Assembly (NCBI GenBank): GCA_963766505.1 | Contig: CAVYAL010000005.1 | Location: 124,001-188,000, forward strand | Direction: 5' to 3' | DNA: 64,000 nt | DNA from: DATIRA01 sp963766505 | Lineage (GTDB): Bacteria > Pseudomonadota > Gammaproteobacteria > Steroidobacterales > Steroidobacteraceae | Shown here: positions 1 to 9,005 of the stretch, piece after piece | How positions within the stretch are numbered: position 1 is the first letter of the stretch | Layout: the number at the start of each line of letters is the position of its first letter | Translations under genes and position numbers: made by a program | The notes under the pieces: model-generated | Seen by the model: only the letters and a program-made list of their open reading frames with translations | What the model was told of the DNA's origin: nothing | The model's database searches: none

Positions 1-42
1 CCTCCATGGCCCCTCTTGACCGCATGGAAAAGAAAGGACTGA

Positions 43-1521
43 ATGATGATTAAGGTTCTACATTTCCCCTACTCAATAGGAAAAGTAATTGTGGAAAAGT
101 TAGGCTCGCTGGGAGCGGCGGCAGTCGTGGTAGTCCTAGCCTCCCTGGCTACTCCAGCGTCTGCACAAGACCCGACACCGGTTCTGACTGCCGATGAGGT
201 GCAGGCCACTTCACAAGAAGCCATCCTATATGGGCTGCCCTTGGTGATGCTCTACAGCATCATGAACGAATATGCCATCAACAAAGACTCTGACCAGTTC
301 AAGGCGCCGTTCAACCAGATTAAGAATGAACCCAGGGTTTACACACCTGCGGATACCGCGGTAATCACTCCCAACAGCGACACCCCCTACTCGTTTGCAT
401 GGCTTGACCTTCGTGCCGAGCCGGTGGTGCTGTGTGTACCGAAGATGTCTGAAGACCGATACTATTCCGTGATGCTCACGTCGCAATACACCTTCAATTT
501 TGGCTATATCGGCAGTCGCGCAACCGGCAACGGTGCCGGGTGTTATGCGATTGCCGGGCCAGGCTGGACAGGCAACACCCCAAAGGGCATCGAGAAGGTT
601 TTTGTGGCCGGAACAGACTTCGCGCTCGCAACCTACCGCACCCAGCTCTTTAATCCAGCCGATATCGATAATGTGAAGGCGATTCAGGATAAGTACTCTG
701 TACGGCCTTTGTCAGCGTTTCTCGGTCAACCGGCGCCCGCACCGGCACCAGCGATCGACTGGCCTGACATAACCAAAGCCATGGAGAAAGCGGATCCGTT
801 CTCGTACCTCGCATTCATCCTCCAGTTTGCCCCGGCGACAGGTCCGGCAGCCGTGGAAGTTCCGCTGCGGGAGAAACTTGCCCGTATCGGTATCGAAGCT
901 GGCAAGCCCTTCCCAACGGTTGCACTGACCGCTGCCGATAAAGCAGCGATGACTGTGGGCATCCAGCAAGCGGAGCCGCTGATAAAAGCCAAGATCGCGA
1001 CATTGGGCGACCAGGTCAACGGCTGGGTAAATTCTCATTCGATGCGCCTGGACCGAAGTGGTTATAACGGCGACTGGACGGAGCGCTCGGCCGTGGCAGT
1101 CGCGGGCATCCTCGCGAACGATGCGGTGGAAGCGTCCTATGCGTTCACCCGGGATGACAAAGACGGCGCAAAACTCGATGGGTCCAAGACAAACTACACG
1201 TTGACATTCCCTGCAGGTGATCTGCCTCCGGTCAACGCCTTCTGGTCGGTCACCATGTACGATGGCACTACACAGTTGTTGATTGAGAATCCTATCAATC
1301 GCTACCTGATCAATTCGACAATGTTGCCCGAGCTGAAGAAAAATGCAGATGGTTCATTGACCTTGTTCATCCAGAAAGATGCACCGACCGACCCGGCCCA
1401 AAAGGCAAACTGGCTGCCCGCGCCGAACGGACCGATCTATATTGTGCTGCGCATGTATTGGCCGAAGGAGCAGGTGCTGAACGGGCAGTGGGAACCACCG
1501 GGCATCCAGGCTGCGAAGTAA
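43..1521 (+). CDS. DUF1254/DUF1214 domain-containing exported protein (492 aa)
   Basis: The N-terminus has a hydrophobic signal sequence around residues 22-41 ending in an Ala-Ser-Ala-type site, so the protein is probably periplasmic. The mature part has the DUF1254 pattern (a TPNSDTPYS motif near residue 109, then an aromatic-rich strand region). The C-terminal third is DUF1214-like (the segment around NAFWSVTMYDG, and the Asn-Pro-Asp-Gly-Ser-Leu type turn near the end). The biochemical role of these families is not settled. Base composition is clearly lower than the rest of the window: bases 241-300 contain 26 G+C out of 60. Together with the tRNA/tmRNA-like tail downstream, this suggests the gene lies on an integrated element. 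Two other DUF1254 genes occur later in the window, but this one is not closely similar to them. Confidence 0.85.
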   Translation: MMIKVLHFPYSIGKVIVEKLGSLGAAAVVVVLASLATPASAQDPTPVLTADEVQATSQEAILYGLPLVMLYSIMNEYAINKDSDQFKAPFNQIKNEPRVYTPADTAVITPNSDTPYSFAWLDLRAEPVVLCVPKMSEDRYYSVMLTSQYTFNFGYIGSRATGNGAGCYAIAGPGWTGNTPKGIEKVFVAGTDFALATYRTQLFNPADIDNVKAIQDKYSVRPLSAFLGQPAPAPAPAIDWPDITKAMEKADPFSYLAFILQFAPATGPAAVEVPLREKLARIGIEAGKPFPTVALTAADKAAMTVGIQQAEPLIKAKIATLGDQVNGWVNSHSMRLDRSGYNGDWTERSAVAVAGILANDAVEASYAFTRDDKDGAKLDGSKTNYTLTFPAGDLPPVNAFWSVTMYDGTTQLLIENPINRYLINSTMLPELKKNADGSLTLFIQKDAPTDPAQKANWLPAPNGPIYIVLRMYWPKEQVLNGQWEPPGIQAAK

Positions 1522-1863
1522 TCGTGTAGATGAGTACCAGCGCCGACTGGGCGCGGGGCATGATGCTGCCTTGGTTTACCGACCGTTATCAGCGGGTGGC
1601 GCACAGCCCATCGACGCACGCTGACACGGCGAAGGCGGCTTCACCCACACCGTCGTGGCATTCAGATTGACGACCAGGACGCGCGAGCAGGCGCCCTGAT
1701 TGGCAGCACCGATGCGCTGGAGCGATTCGGCGCATGGCAAGCGCCGGAAGAACGGTAAAATCGGCCTGAAGCTAGGCAAAAAGCCAGCCGAACGATCTGG
1801 GGGTATCTATGGGGGCATTTCTGGCGTTTAGCAGTGCAAGGCATTGATTCATAGAGCGATGTG
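1522..1863. other. Non-coding right edge of a probable integrated element
   Basis: No convincing gene is seen between the DUF1254 stop and the tmRNA-like tail; the short ORFs here lack recognisable features. At about 1797-1818 there are two closely spaced copies of a TGGGGG-type motif (GGGGGTATCTATGGGGGCAT). Similar repeats are often found next to attachment sites or integrase starts in islands that use tRNA or tmRNA genes. No integrase is present in the window. Confidence 0.4.
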
Positions 1864-1882
1864 ATTGCCGCCGCCTCCACCA
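1864..1882 (+). ncRNA. ssrA: 3' tail of tmRNA (or a tRNA), probable attachment-site remnant
   Basis: The 19 bases end in CCGCCTCCACCA. This matches the 3' acceptor strand, discriminator A and CCA of tmRNAs whose 5' end is GGGGGCG. No matching 5' half, tag-coding region or T-arm is found upstream, so only the last bases are present. That is the usual footprint of an integrative element that used the 3' end of ssrA or a tRNA. A perfect-stem hairpin follows at once. A serine tRNA tail is an alternative, but its discriminator would normally be G. Confidence 0.45.
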
Positions 1883-1888
1883 ACAACC

Positions 1889-1914
1889 AAGGGCCGTCCC
1901 GCCGGGCGGCCCTT
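1889..1914 (+). terminator. Hairpin after the tmRNA-like tail
   Basis: AAGGGCCG at 1889-1896 pairs perfectly with CGGCCCTT at 1907-1914, with extra CCC/GGG pairing inside the loop. The stem begins seven bases after the CCA end, as expected for the terminator of the RNA gene. The T-run is only two bases, then GC-rich sequence follows. Confidence 0.6.
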
Positions 1915-2017
1915 GCTCATTCTCGCTCGAGGCCTGCCTCGCGAGCGGCAGGCGATTGCCGGGCAAGCCGAGCGGCACTTACTGATCCCGTAGCGGCTGC
2001 CGCAGCGAACAAAGGAC

Positions 2018-2034
2018 CCCGGCGCGACGCCGGG
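2018..2034. terminator. GC-rich hairpin
   Basis: CCCGGCG pairs with CGCCGGG around a three-base loop. It lies in the gene-free stretch between the tmRNA-like tail and the methyltransferase. There is no T-run, so a terminator role is only possible. The rest of 1915-2214 shows no gene. Confidence 0.35.
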
Positions 2035-2223
2035 ATCCTGCTCGGCCACTGCGGCGGTTGCGCCACTCACTCGCACCCGAGCCGTTCGCTCATCTGACCT
2101 GCCCCCGTCTTCACTGCCCGACCCCTCTCCTGACGGCCTTCGCCGTCGAGGTGGCAACGCCACCGTCCCCATGTTCCCCCTCCCAACCTCGCGGTGCGTC
2201 GCCGCTCCGCTAAGATGACACCC

Positions 2224-2913
2224 ATGCTGAAAGATCATTTCGCGGAGAAATCCAAAGACTGGGACGCCCGCCCGGTCCCCTTGCAGATCTCGACGGCCGT
2301 GGGGCCGCTGCTGCGCGGGAGCCTGGATTGGAATGCCGGCATGCGGATCATGGACTTCGGTGCCGGCACGGGCCTTCTGGCTTCGCACGTCGCGCCCCTG
2401 GTCGCGAAAGTGATCGCCGTCGACACCTCGCCTTCGATGCTCGAGGCCCTCGCCGGGAAGGATGAACTGCGGGGCATGGTGGAGCCCCGCTGTCAGGACA
2501 TCGTGGTCGAGCCGCTCGGCGAGCGGTTCGATGCGATCGTCAGCGCCATGGCGCTGCATCACGTGCAGGACACTGACCGGCTGTTCAGCACCTTCCGCGA
2601 CCATCTGAAGCCCGGTGGCCAGCTGGCACTCGCCGATCTGGACACCGAGGACGGGACCTTCCATCCGCCTGGCACCGAGGGCGTGTTTCACCACGGCTTC
2701 GATCGCGAGGATCTGCGGCGCAAGCTGGGGACGGCCGGTTTCGAAGCGGTGCGTTTTCAGACCGCCGTAGAGGTCGCCCGGGACGATGGCCGGACCTTTC
2801 CGGTATTCCTCGTGACGGCGCGCGCTGACCGCGGCAGCGCCCGATCAACGTCTCCGGAACCGCCATTCAACTCTGGTTCTTCTGGTCCTGCTTCAAAACC
2901 TTCACCCGCCTGA
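2224..2913 (+). CDS. Class I SAM-dependent methyltransferase
   Basis: The protein has a Rossmann-fold methyltransferase core. Motif I is DFGAGTG near residue 40, followed by an acidic strand end (VIAVDTS), the ALHHVQD segment typical of small-molecule methyltransferases, and LKPGGQLALAD as the post-motif strand. It transfers a methyl group from S-adenosylmethionine; the substrate cannot be inferred. In-frame starts exist at GTG 2194, ATG 2215 and ATG 2224. The last was chosen because the family usually begins a few residues before the Phe-Xaa-Xaa-Lys-Ala/Ser-Xaa-Xaa-Trp/Tyr-Asp segment. The last 15 codons overlap the convergent rsgA gene, and the Ser/Pro-rich tail beyond residue about 205 may not be conserved. 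Confidence 0.85.
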   Translation: MLKDHFAEKSKDWDARPVPLQISTAVGPLLRGSLDWNAGMRIMDFGAGTGLLASHVAPLVAKVIAVDTSPSMLEALAGKDELRGMVEPRCQDIVVEPLGERFDAIVSAMALHHVQDTDRLFSTFRDHLKPGGQLALADLDTEDGTFHPPGTEGVFHHGFDREDLRRKLGTAGFEAVRFQTAVEVARDDGRTFPVFLVTARADRGSARSTSPEPPFNSGSSGPASKPSPA

Positions 2914-3925
2914 CATGCTTGGCAAAAGTCTTGTCCTGCAGACGTCGCTCTGCGAGTGATGCCGTGTTGCGTTGAATCTCGCGTGCCAGCTTCAAGTAAT
3001 TCCGTAGACGACGTGCATCCAGTTCGCCGCTCTCGACCGCATTTCGAACCGCGCAGCCCGGCTCGTACTCGTGACGGCAATCTGAGAATCTGCAGTTCGA
3101 CGCCATGACTTCAATGTCAGCGAATACGCTCGCCAGGGCAGTGTTCGCCGCAGCCACCTTCAGCTCCCTCATTCCCGGCACATCTATCACAAGGCCCCCT
3201 CCGGGAAGACGGTACAGCGCGCGATGGCTCGTTGTATGACGGCCCTTCTTGTCGTCTTCGCGGATTCCCCTCGTTGCAGCGAATTCCGCTTCAGCCAATG
3301 TATTGAGCAGGGTTGACTTGCCCACGCCTGAGGAGCCCACGAACGCAATCGTATTGCCCGCCTCGATCCAGGCGAGCAGGCCGCCAAGCGTGCTTCTGTC
3401 TAGCGCATTGACCGACTCCACCGGCACACCTTGCAGTACCCTGCGCACTCGCTCCGCGTAGGAATCCGATTCGTGTGACAAATCGGCCTTTGACAGGACG
3501 ACCACCGGCAGTACGCCTGCGTCGGCTGCCAGAGCGAGATACCGTTCGAGGCGGGATTCACTGAACTCCTCGTTACACGATGTCACTACGAACAGGACAT
3601 CGATGTTGGCGGCAATGAGTTGAATTTCAGTCTTCTCCCCGGCTGCAACACGCCGGAATACGCTCTTTCGCTCCAGAATCCGCTCGACTCTCGAGAGCTG
3701 GTCATCGAGCACCACCCAATCACCCACTGTCGGCCTGTCTTCTGCAGCAATGTTGTGCCAGGACGAAGTGATCGGAATCGACCGCTCATGGGAGCCATCG
3801 AAGACGGTGATCAGCGAGCGCTGAACCTCGGTTACCCGCCCGACACGACCTTGCTCGAGTTCATCGAGCGACACCTGCCTGGCGAAGAAGGGATTAAACC
3901 CGTAGCCCAGTAATGAGTTTGCCAT
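2867..3925 (-). CDS. rsgA: Ribosome small-subunit GTPase RsgA (YjeQ)
   Basis: This is a circularly permuted GTPase that acts in late 30S subunit maturation. An N-terminal OB-fold region (residues about 28-90) precedes the permuted G domain: SKAD (G4, 145-148), GSSGVGKST (G1/P-loop, 197-205) and DVPG (G3, 248-251). The C-terminal zinc finger has Cys278, Cys283, His285 and Cys291. All key residues are present and the length of 352 aa is normal. The start at 3925 gives the sequence MANSLLGYGF; an in-frame upstream ATG at 3964 would add 13 residues. It is a single gene, convergent with the methyltransferase. Confidence 0.95.
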   Translation of the reverse strand: MANSLLGYGFNPFFARQVSLDELEQGRVGRVTEVQRSLITVFDGSHERSIPITSSWHNIAAEDRPTVGDWVVLDDQLSRVERILERKSVFRRVAAGEKTEIQLIAANIDVLFVVTSCNEEFSESRLERYLALAADAGVLPVVVLSKADLSHESDSYAERVRRVLQGVPVESVNALDRSTLGGLLAWIEAGNTIAFVGSSGVGKSTLLNTLAEAEFAATRGIREDDKKGRHTTSHRALYRLPGGGLVIDVPGMRELKVAAANTALASVFADIEVMASNCRFSDCRHEYEPGCAVRNAVESGELDARRLRNYLKLAREIQRNTASLAERRLQDKTFAKHVRRVKVLKQDQKNQS

Positions 3926-4237
3926 CAACCGCGACTTGACCTGGAGGCCGCTGTGGACGCGCAACAGACCGCCTCGAACCTGATCGAGCCAGTGTAGCCG
4001 ACCAACTGGCAGGATAGACTCTAAATCACCGTGCTACTCAAAACACGGGGGACGTCGCATCCACCCCGAACGAGCTCGGACGATTGGCGATGTCCGGATT
4101 CTCGGTGCCGTCCGCGAAGGCGCTTAGATCACGAGCTGCCGCAGGGCGGCAGTACGCAACAACCACTCCTGGGCCGCCCGCGACGCAATGCCGGTTCTCA
4201 AGTCGTAGAATTGCAGCGAGGATTCACGGACACACGA

Positions 4238-4627
4238 ATGCTGCGCTACTTCCTTGCCTGGTTCCCGATGCTGGCGCTCGCGGTGGCAAACGGCACGCTG
4301 CGCCAGGCTACCTATGGCAAGCGCATGCCTGAGCTCCGCGCGCACCAGCTGTCGACGCTGACCGGCGCAGCGATCATCGGGCTCTACATCTGGTTCGTGA
4401 TCCGCGCCTGGCCACCGGCTTCGACACGCGAGGCGTTGCAGGTCGGTTTGCTCTGGCTTGCGTTGACCGTCGCCTTCGAATTGTTCATGGGCCTGGTGCT
4501 GGCACACCGACCGTTGCGCGAGGTGCTGCGTGATTACAACATCGCTCGAGGCCGGGTCTGGGTTTTCTTTCTGCTGTGGGTTGCGATCGCCCCGATAATC
4601 TTCTACCAGCTGAGCTCGCGCCCTTGA
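4238..4627 (+). CDS. Small four-helix membrane protein, function unknown
   Basis: The protein is 129 aa with about four hydrophobic helices (roughly residues 1-15, 38-55, 68-88 and 105-122). The open frame continues upstream to 4031, but that part is Arg/Pro-rich and reads like non-coding sequence, so the ATG at 4238 is preferred. I do not recognise the family. It converges on a second small membrane protein only a few bases away. Confidence 0.6.
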   Translation: MLRYFLAWFPMLALAVANGTLRQATYGKRMPELRAHQLSTLTGAAIIGLYIWFVIRAWPPASTREALQVGLLWLALTVAFELFMGLVLAHRPLREVLRDYNIARGRVWVFFLLWVAIAPIIFYQLSSRP

Positions 4628-4631
4628 CCCG

Positions 4632-4991
4632 TCACCGGGCGCCACCGTGTGGGCGCCCCAGCGCCTCGACCCGCCGATCCCTGAAGTACAGAAAGAGCGG
4701 AAACGCAAACGCAAAGGCGATTCCGAAAGTCAGCACCGGCCACACCCACCAGTGCCGCATGCCGAGCCGTTTCGCCTCGACGAACGAGAACACCAGGAAG
4801 GTGAAGCATCCGACCAGCAGATCGTTGGTGAGCGAGGTCGACGCACTGTTCAGGTACCCGTCGCGAAAGAACGCGACGAAGTCGATTCCCGCTCCGGTCT
4901 CCGTCATCCACCGCAGATTGAAGTACCAGGTCACGCACAGTCCGGTCACCGCCAGCGCCAGGTACACGATCTGCCTCGAGCTGATGTTCAC
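4632..4991 (-). CDS. DUF2834-type small membrane protein
   Basis: The protein is 119 aa with three to four membrane helices. The order is a first helix with a short Tyr-Phe-Asn loop, a central region with LTNDLLVGCFTFLVFSFVEA, and a last helix ending FPLFLYFRDRR. The layout, including the Phe-Phe-(Asp/Arg)-Gly and Asp-Leu-Leu-Val segments, fits DUF2834 proteins, whose function is unknown. The preferred start is ATG 4991, with a purine-rich GGGGAG sequence just upstream on the coding strand. Confidence 0.75.
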   Translation of the reverse strand: MNISSRQIVYLALAVTGLCVTWYFNLRWMTETGAGIDFVAFFRDGYLNSASTSLTNDLLVGCFTFLVFSFVEAKRLGMRHWWVWPVLTFGIAFAFAFPLFLYFRDRRVEALGRPHGGAR

Positions 4992-5067
4992 TGAAGTCTC
5001 CCCTCACACGCCACATTCGGCCGGAGCCTGGAGTGCAGCATGACAGCGAAATCTCGTCCGAGTAGCC

Positions 5068-5434
5068 TCATTCACTCTTGCCGGGCTTGAAGATGCGGCA
5101 GGTATGCAGACGGCAGCCATTCGGACTCTTGGGGTCCGGCACGTACTTCACCAGGGCATTGATCTCGATCGTGTCCCCATCGACCGGACGAGTCACCTGG
5201 CCCCGGGAGGTCAGCACGAACGGGCAACCGGCAAACACGGTCCGACAAATAAGCCATCGTTCTTGAAGTTGGATTTCCCATAGTAGAGCCACTCGGGTGC
5301 CGCACTATCCGGCGTGCTGTGCCTACGTCCTCCCAGACCAGGATGCTCTCGACGACATCACTCTCGCCGGGGAGGTTGCAGCCGATGAACACCTCTGCGA
5401 CCACGGCATCGTAGAAGCAGGCACCGGGCTTCAT
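5068..5434 (-). pseudogene. Decayed small gene with several frame breaks
   Basis: Plausible protein segments follow one another in all three frames of this strand. The first begins at 5434 (KPGACFYDAVVAEVF). The middle is in a second frame (PEWLYYGKSNFKNDG, about 5300-5250). The C-terminal end is in a third frame (RPVDGDTIEINALVKYV, ending at 5068). Each segment is compositionally protein-like, but no frame is open throughout. The best explanation is a small, formerly secreted or cytoplasmic protein that has decayed by indels. I do not recognise the family. Confidence 0.45.
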
Positions 5435-5583
5435 CAGGTCGGCGATACATTTGGATGAAGTTGGACGCCGGTGTGCTCGACGGACCCCCTACACTCACGG
5501 CTATTTTAGGGCCGACCGATCACCGACAAACATTGGTAATCTGTGCAACCGCTCTACGCTTCGTCAATGCTCCGGAGGCACAC

Positions 5584-7392
5584 ATGTCGCGCGTATTCGT
5601 AGGCTGCCCCTGCTGTGGCGGTGCGTTCGAGGGTTTGCTTGAATCGGTCGCACGCCGCAGCGGAGGGCTGGCGCTGGCTACCGGCGCGCTCAGCCGCCGG
5701 ACATTCCTGGTGGGGTCGGCGGCCACGACCGCGCTTGCTGCAACTCTGCCTGTCCGGGCGTTCGCACAGGAAGCGGTCACGACCGTCTTCTCCGGCGGCA
5801 CGATCATGACCGTCGATGAGAAATTCTCGGAAGCGCAGGCGATCGCCATCCGTGGCAACAGGATCATCGCGGTGGGCAGCAAGGCAGACGTGCGCAGCGC
5901 GGCGGGTGCCGGCGCGGTCGAGGTCGACCTGGCGGGACGAACGATGTTGCCCGGTTTCATCGACCCGCATACGCACGTGGTGGCCGGCGCTGCGGTCGAC
6001 GGCATCATGGATAACGTCGGCGTGTCGCGCTTCGCGACGACGGCCGAAGTCCTCCAGCACCTGAGCTCCAGGGTGGCCGACACGCCGAAGGGCGAGTGGA
6101 TCCTCGCCCGCAGCTTCGATCCCTCGTTGCAGACCGGACCCGACGCGCTGACCTTCGCCGAACTCGACAAAGTCTCGACGGAGATCCCCGTCTTTGTCAT
6201 GAACGCCTCGGGGCATCTGGCCTACGCCAACCGCAAGGCTTTCGAAGCCGCGGGCATTCCGGACGACGTCGCCGATCCGCCGGGCGCTGAGTTCGTGCGC
6301 GATGCGGCAGGCCACCTGAACGGGACGATCAAGAACAACGTCGCCTTTCTCAAGGTCGTGAGTGCCGCCCCGGCAATGGCGCGGCTCGAGCCGGTGCCGG
6401 CCATCATCAGGCTGCTGTCGACGTGGGGGAGCCGCGGCCTGACCTGTGTCAGCGAACTGTCCCTCGGCGCACTCACCCAGTCCCCGCAGGACGCGCAGAT
6501 CCTGTTTGCCGCAGCGAACTCAGGGATGCTCCCCGCGCGCATTCGCGCCTATCCGTTCTACACGCTCGGCACCGAGGCCTGGGATGCCGCCGGGATCAAG
6601 CCGGGTGATGGCGACGCAATGGCGCGGATCGCGGGATACAAGCTCGTCGCCGACGGATCCAACCAGGGCTTCACCGGATTTCAGCGCGAACCCTATCTCG
6701 AGTCCGACAGCCGTGGCGCCCCGTACATGTCAGCCGAGGACATGAAGGAGATTGCCGTCGATCGCGCCCGCAAGGGCTGGCCACTGGCGCTGCATGGCAA
6801 TGGCGATGCGGCCATCGACATGGTGCTGGACGCCTGCCAGGCCGTGCACGATGCCGGCATCGACATGGGCCGGGTCCGCGCCCGGATCGAGCACTGCTCG
6901 ATGTTGCATGACGACCAGATTGTCCGCATGAAGAAGCTCGGCGTGTCGGCGAGCTTCCTGATTGGCCACGTCCATTACTGGGGCGTGTGGATGCGCGATC
7001 ACGTCTTCGGGCCGGAACGGGTCCGGCATCTCGGCCGGTGTCGCAGCGTCGAGCGGGCGGGAATCGGCTTCTCGCTGCATTCCGACTTCATGGTCACCGA
7101 CCCCGAGCCGCTGCACATGATCCAGATGGCGGTGACGCGCCGCACCTGGAAGGAGCCTGACTTCGTGCTCAATCCGGACGAGCGGGTCTCGGTCGAATCC
7201 GCCATACGCGGCATGACGTCCGAGGCGGCCTGGCAGCTCTTTTCCGAACACGAGATCGGCAGCCTGGAGGCCGGCAAGCTGGCCGACCTGGTGATCCTGG
7301 ATCGGGATCCGCGCAAGGTCGACCCCGAGACGATCAGGAACATCCGCGTGACCGAGACGTGGATGGACGGACGGAGGGTGTATTCGTCCTGA
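5584..7392 (+). CDS. Tat-exported amidohydrolase (YtcJ-like)
   Basis: The protein is 602 aa. A Tat-type signal is visible near residues 36-62 (SRRTFLVGSAA, then AFA before the mature protein). The amidohydrolase-3 fold follows: an N-terminal beta-sandwich strand (GGTIMTVDE), the metal-binding DPHTHVV, a LALHGNGDAA segment, a His-Cys pair (RIEHCSML), HSDFMVTDP, and the C-terminal GSLEAGKLADLVILDRDP strand. It should hydrolyse C-N or related bonds; the substrate is unknown. The start at 5584 was chosen because CGGAGG lies seven bases upstream. The frame is open back to 5455. Confidence 0.88.
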   Translation: MSRVFVGCPCCGGAFEGLLESVARRSGGLALATGALSRRTFLVGSAATTALAATLPVRAFAQEAVTTVFSGGTIMTVDEKFSEAQAIAIRGNRIIAVGSKADVRSAAGAGAVEVDLAGRTMLPGFIDPHTHVVAGAAVDGIMDNVGVSRFATTAEVLQHLSSRVADTPKGEWILARSFDPSLQTGPDALTFAELDKVSTEIPVFVMNASGHLAYANRKAFEAAGIPDDVADPPGAEFVRDAAGHLNGTIKNNVAFLKVVSAAPAMARLEPVPAIIRLLSTWGSRGLTCVSELSLGALTQSPQDAQILFAAANSGMLPARIRAYPFYTLGTEAWDAAGIKPGDGDAMARIAGYKLVADGSNQGFTGFQREPYLESDSRGAPYMSAEDMKEIAVDRARKGWPLALHGNGDAAIDMVLDACQAVHDAGIDMGRVRARIEHCSMLHDDQIVRMKKLGVSASFLIGHVHYWGVWMRDHVFGPERVRHLGRCRSVERAGIGFSLHSDFMVTDPEPLHMIQMAVTRRTWKEPDFVLNPDERVSVESAIRGMTSEAAWQLFSEHEIGSLEAGKLADLVILDRDPRKVDPETIRNIRVTETWMDGRRVYSS

Positions 7393-7409
7393 CCCCGCGG
7401 CCGGGGTCA
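7390..7409 (+). terminator. Hairpin terminator after the amidohydrolase
   Basis: TGACCCC and GGGGTCA form a perfect seven-base-pair stem around GCGGCC. It overlaps the stop codon of the amidohydrolase and lies between two convergent genes. No T-run follows. Confidence 0.5.
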
Positions 7410-7445
7410 GGACGCCGTCTCACCCTCCGAAGCCGTCACCCGCCC

Positions 7446-8928
7446 TCAGGCCAGTTCCACCGGCACGAATATCCGCGATGAGCCGCGCTGCACCAGCAGC
7501 GCGACGACATCCTTGGAATCCTTTACCGCGGCGCGCAGTTCCTCGACGTCGTGCACGGGCCGGCCGTTGGCCGAGAGGACGACGTCGCCCCGCTGAATCC
7601 CCGCCGCCGCAGCAGGGCCGGTCGCTTCCTCGACGACGAGGCCGCGCCCCGGCTCCGAGTCACCGGACTCATTCGAACTCGCGGGCCGCACGCGCAGTCC
7701 GAGGCGTCCCTGGCCAGGCGCGCCGTTCTCGGCGACCACTTGCTCCGCCTCGACGCCACCGAGCTTGACCCGCAGCTTGCGCGACGCACCATCGCGCCAC
7801 ACCTCCAGCTCGACCTCGCGACCCGGCTCGGCGGCCGCCACAGTCGCTGGCAGCGCGCCGGCAGCATCGATCGGGCGGCCGTCGAAGGACAGGATCACGT
7901 CGCCCTCCTGCACGCCGGCTGCTGCCGCAGGCCCGCCTGACTCGACGTTGGCGACCAGCGCACCGCGCGGCCGGTCGAGGCCGAAGGACTTCGCGAGCGC
8001 CTGGTCCAGTTCCTGGATGCCGACGCCGAGGCGGCCGCGAGTCACATGGCCGTTCGCCTGCAGCTGGCGACCGACGTCCATCGCGACGTCAATCGGGATC
8101 GCAAACGAGACGCCCTGATAGCCGCCCGAGCGGCTGTAGATCTGCGAGTTGATGCCGACCACCTCGCCGCGGAGGTTGAACAGCGGTCCGCCGGAATTGC
8201 CGGGGTTGACCGCCACGTCGCTCTGGATGAACGGGACGTAACCGTCGTCGGGCAGCGTGCGCCCCTTGGCGCTCACGATGCCTGCCGTCACGGAATTCTC
8301 GAAGCCGAATGGCGCGCCGATCGCCACTACCCACTCGCCGACTTCGAGCGAGGACGGGTCGCCGATCGTCACGACCGGCAGGTCCTCGGCCTCTATCTTC
8401 AGCACGGCGACGTCGCTCTTTGCGTCCACGCCGAGCACCCGCGCCTCGAATTCGCGACGATCGGTGAGCTTCACGGTCACGCGCTCGGCTCCATCGACGA
8501 CGTGGGCGTTGGTGAGGATCACGCCGTCGGCGCCGACGATGAACCCCGAGCCCTCGCCGCGAACCGCCGGTGCCCCTTCCGGGATCATCGGGATGCCGAA
8601 GTGGCGGAACAGCGGGCTGTCCTGGTCCATGCCGGGTGGCAGGGCCACGCTGTGCCGCGGCCCGCCTGTCCTGCCGGACACTCACGTTCACGACGGCCGG
8701 ACCATAGCGCTTGACCAGCGCCCGGAAATCCGTCGAAGCAGGGTTGGCTGGGAGAGTCGCAGCAGGGACGGCGGCCGCGACCGCGGTCCTGGGCGCCACT
8801 GTGCCGGCCGTGGCGTCCTCCGAGTGCGCCGAACGCGACACGATCAGCGCGGCGGCCGGTACCAGCGCGACTGTCGCGCCGAGCACCGCGGCCACCAACG
8901 GCTTGCGAACGATTGACTGGATGCTCAT
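7446..8928 (-). CDS. DegP/HtrA-type periplasmic serine protease, apparent frameshift
   Basis: This is a periplasmic protease/chaperone of the Do family. The first frame (from ATG 8928, with AGGAGG upstream) encodes a signal anchor and KRYGPAVVNVSVRQ. The reading then moves to a second frame around 8650-8690 that runs to 7446. The second part holds the trypsin-like domain with the catalytic triad (His in LTNAHVV, Asp in KSDVAVLKI, Ser in GNSGGPL) and two PDZ domains. The span is 1483 bases (3n+1), so one extra base or two missing bases would restore it. A start inside the second frame at 8681 would lack a signal peptide. The gene lies 77 bases downstream of a histidine kinase gene on the same strand, suggesting one envelope-stress operon. 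Confidence 0.85.
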
Positions 8929-9005
8929 GTATATCCTCCTTGCGCGTCCGGCCAGCCCGGCGCGCCTGTGGAGACAGAGCCTGCCAGTCAATACTTAGCG
9001 GCGAC

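Noticed and set aside
1797..1882. A complete tRNA or tmRNA gene
   Set aside because: Only the last 19 bases match; no cloverleaf, tag sequence or 5' acceptor strand is present.
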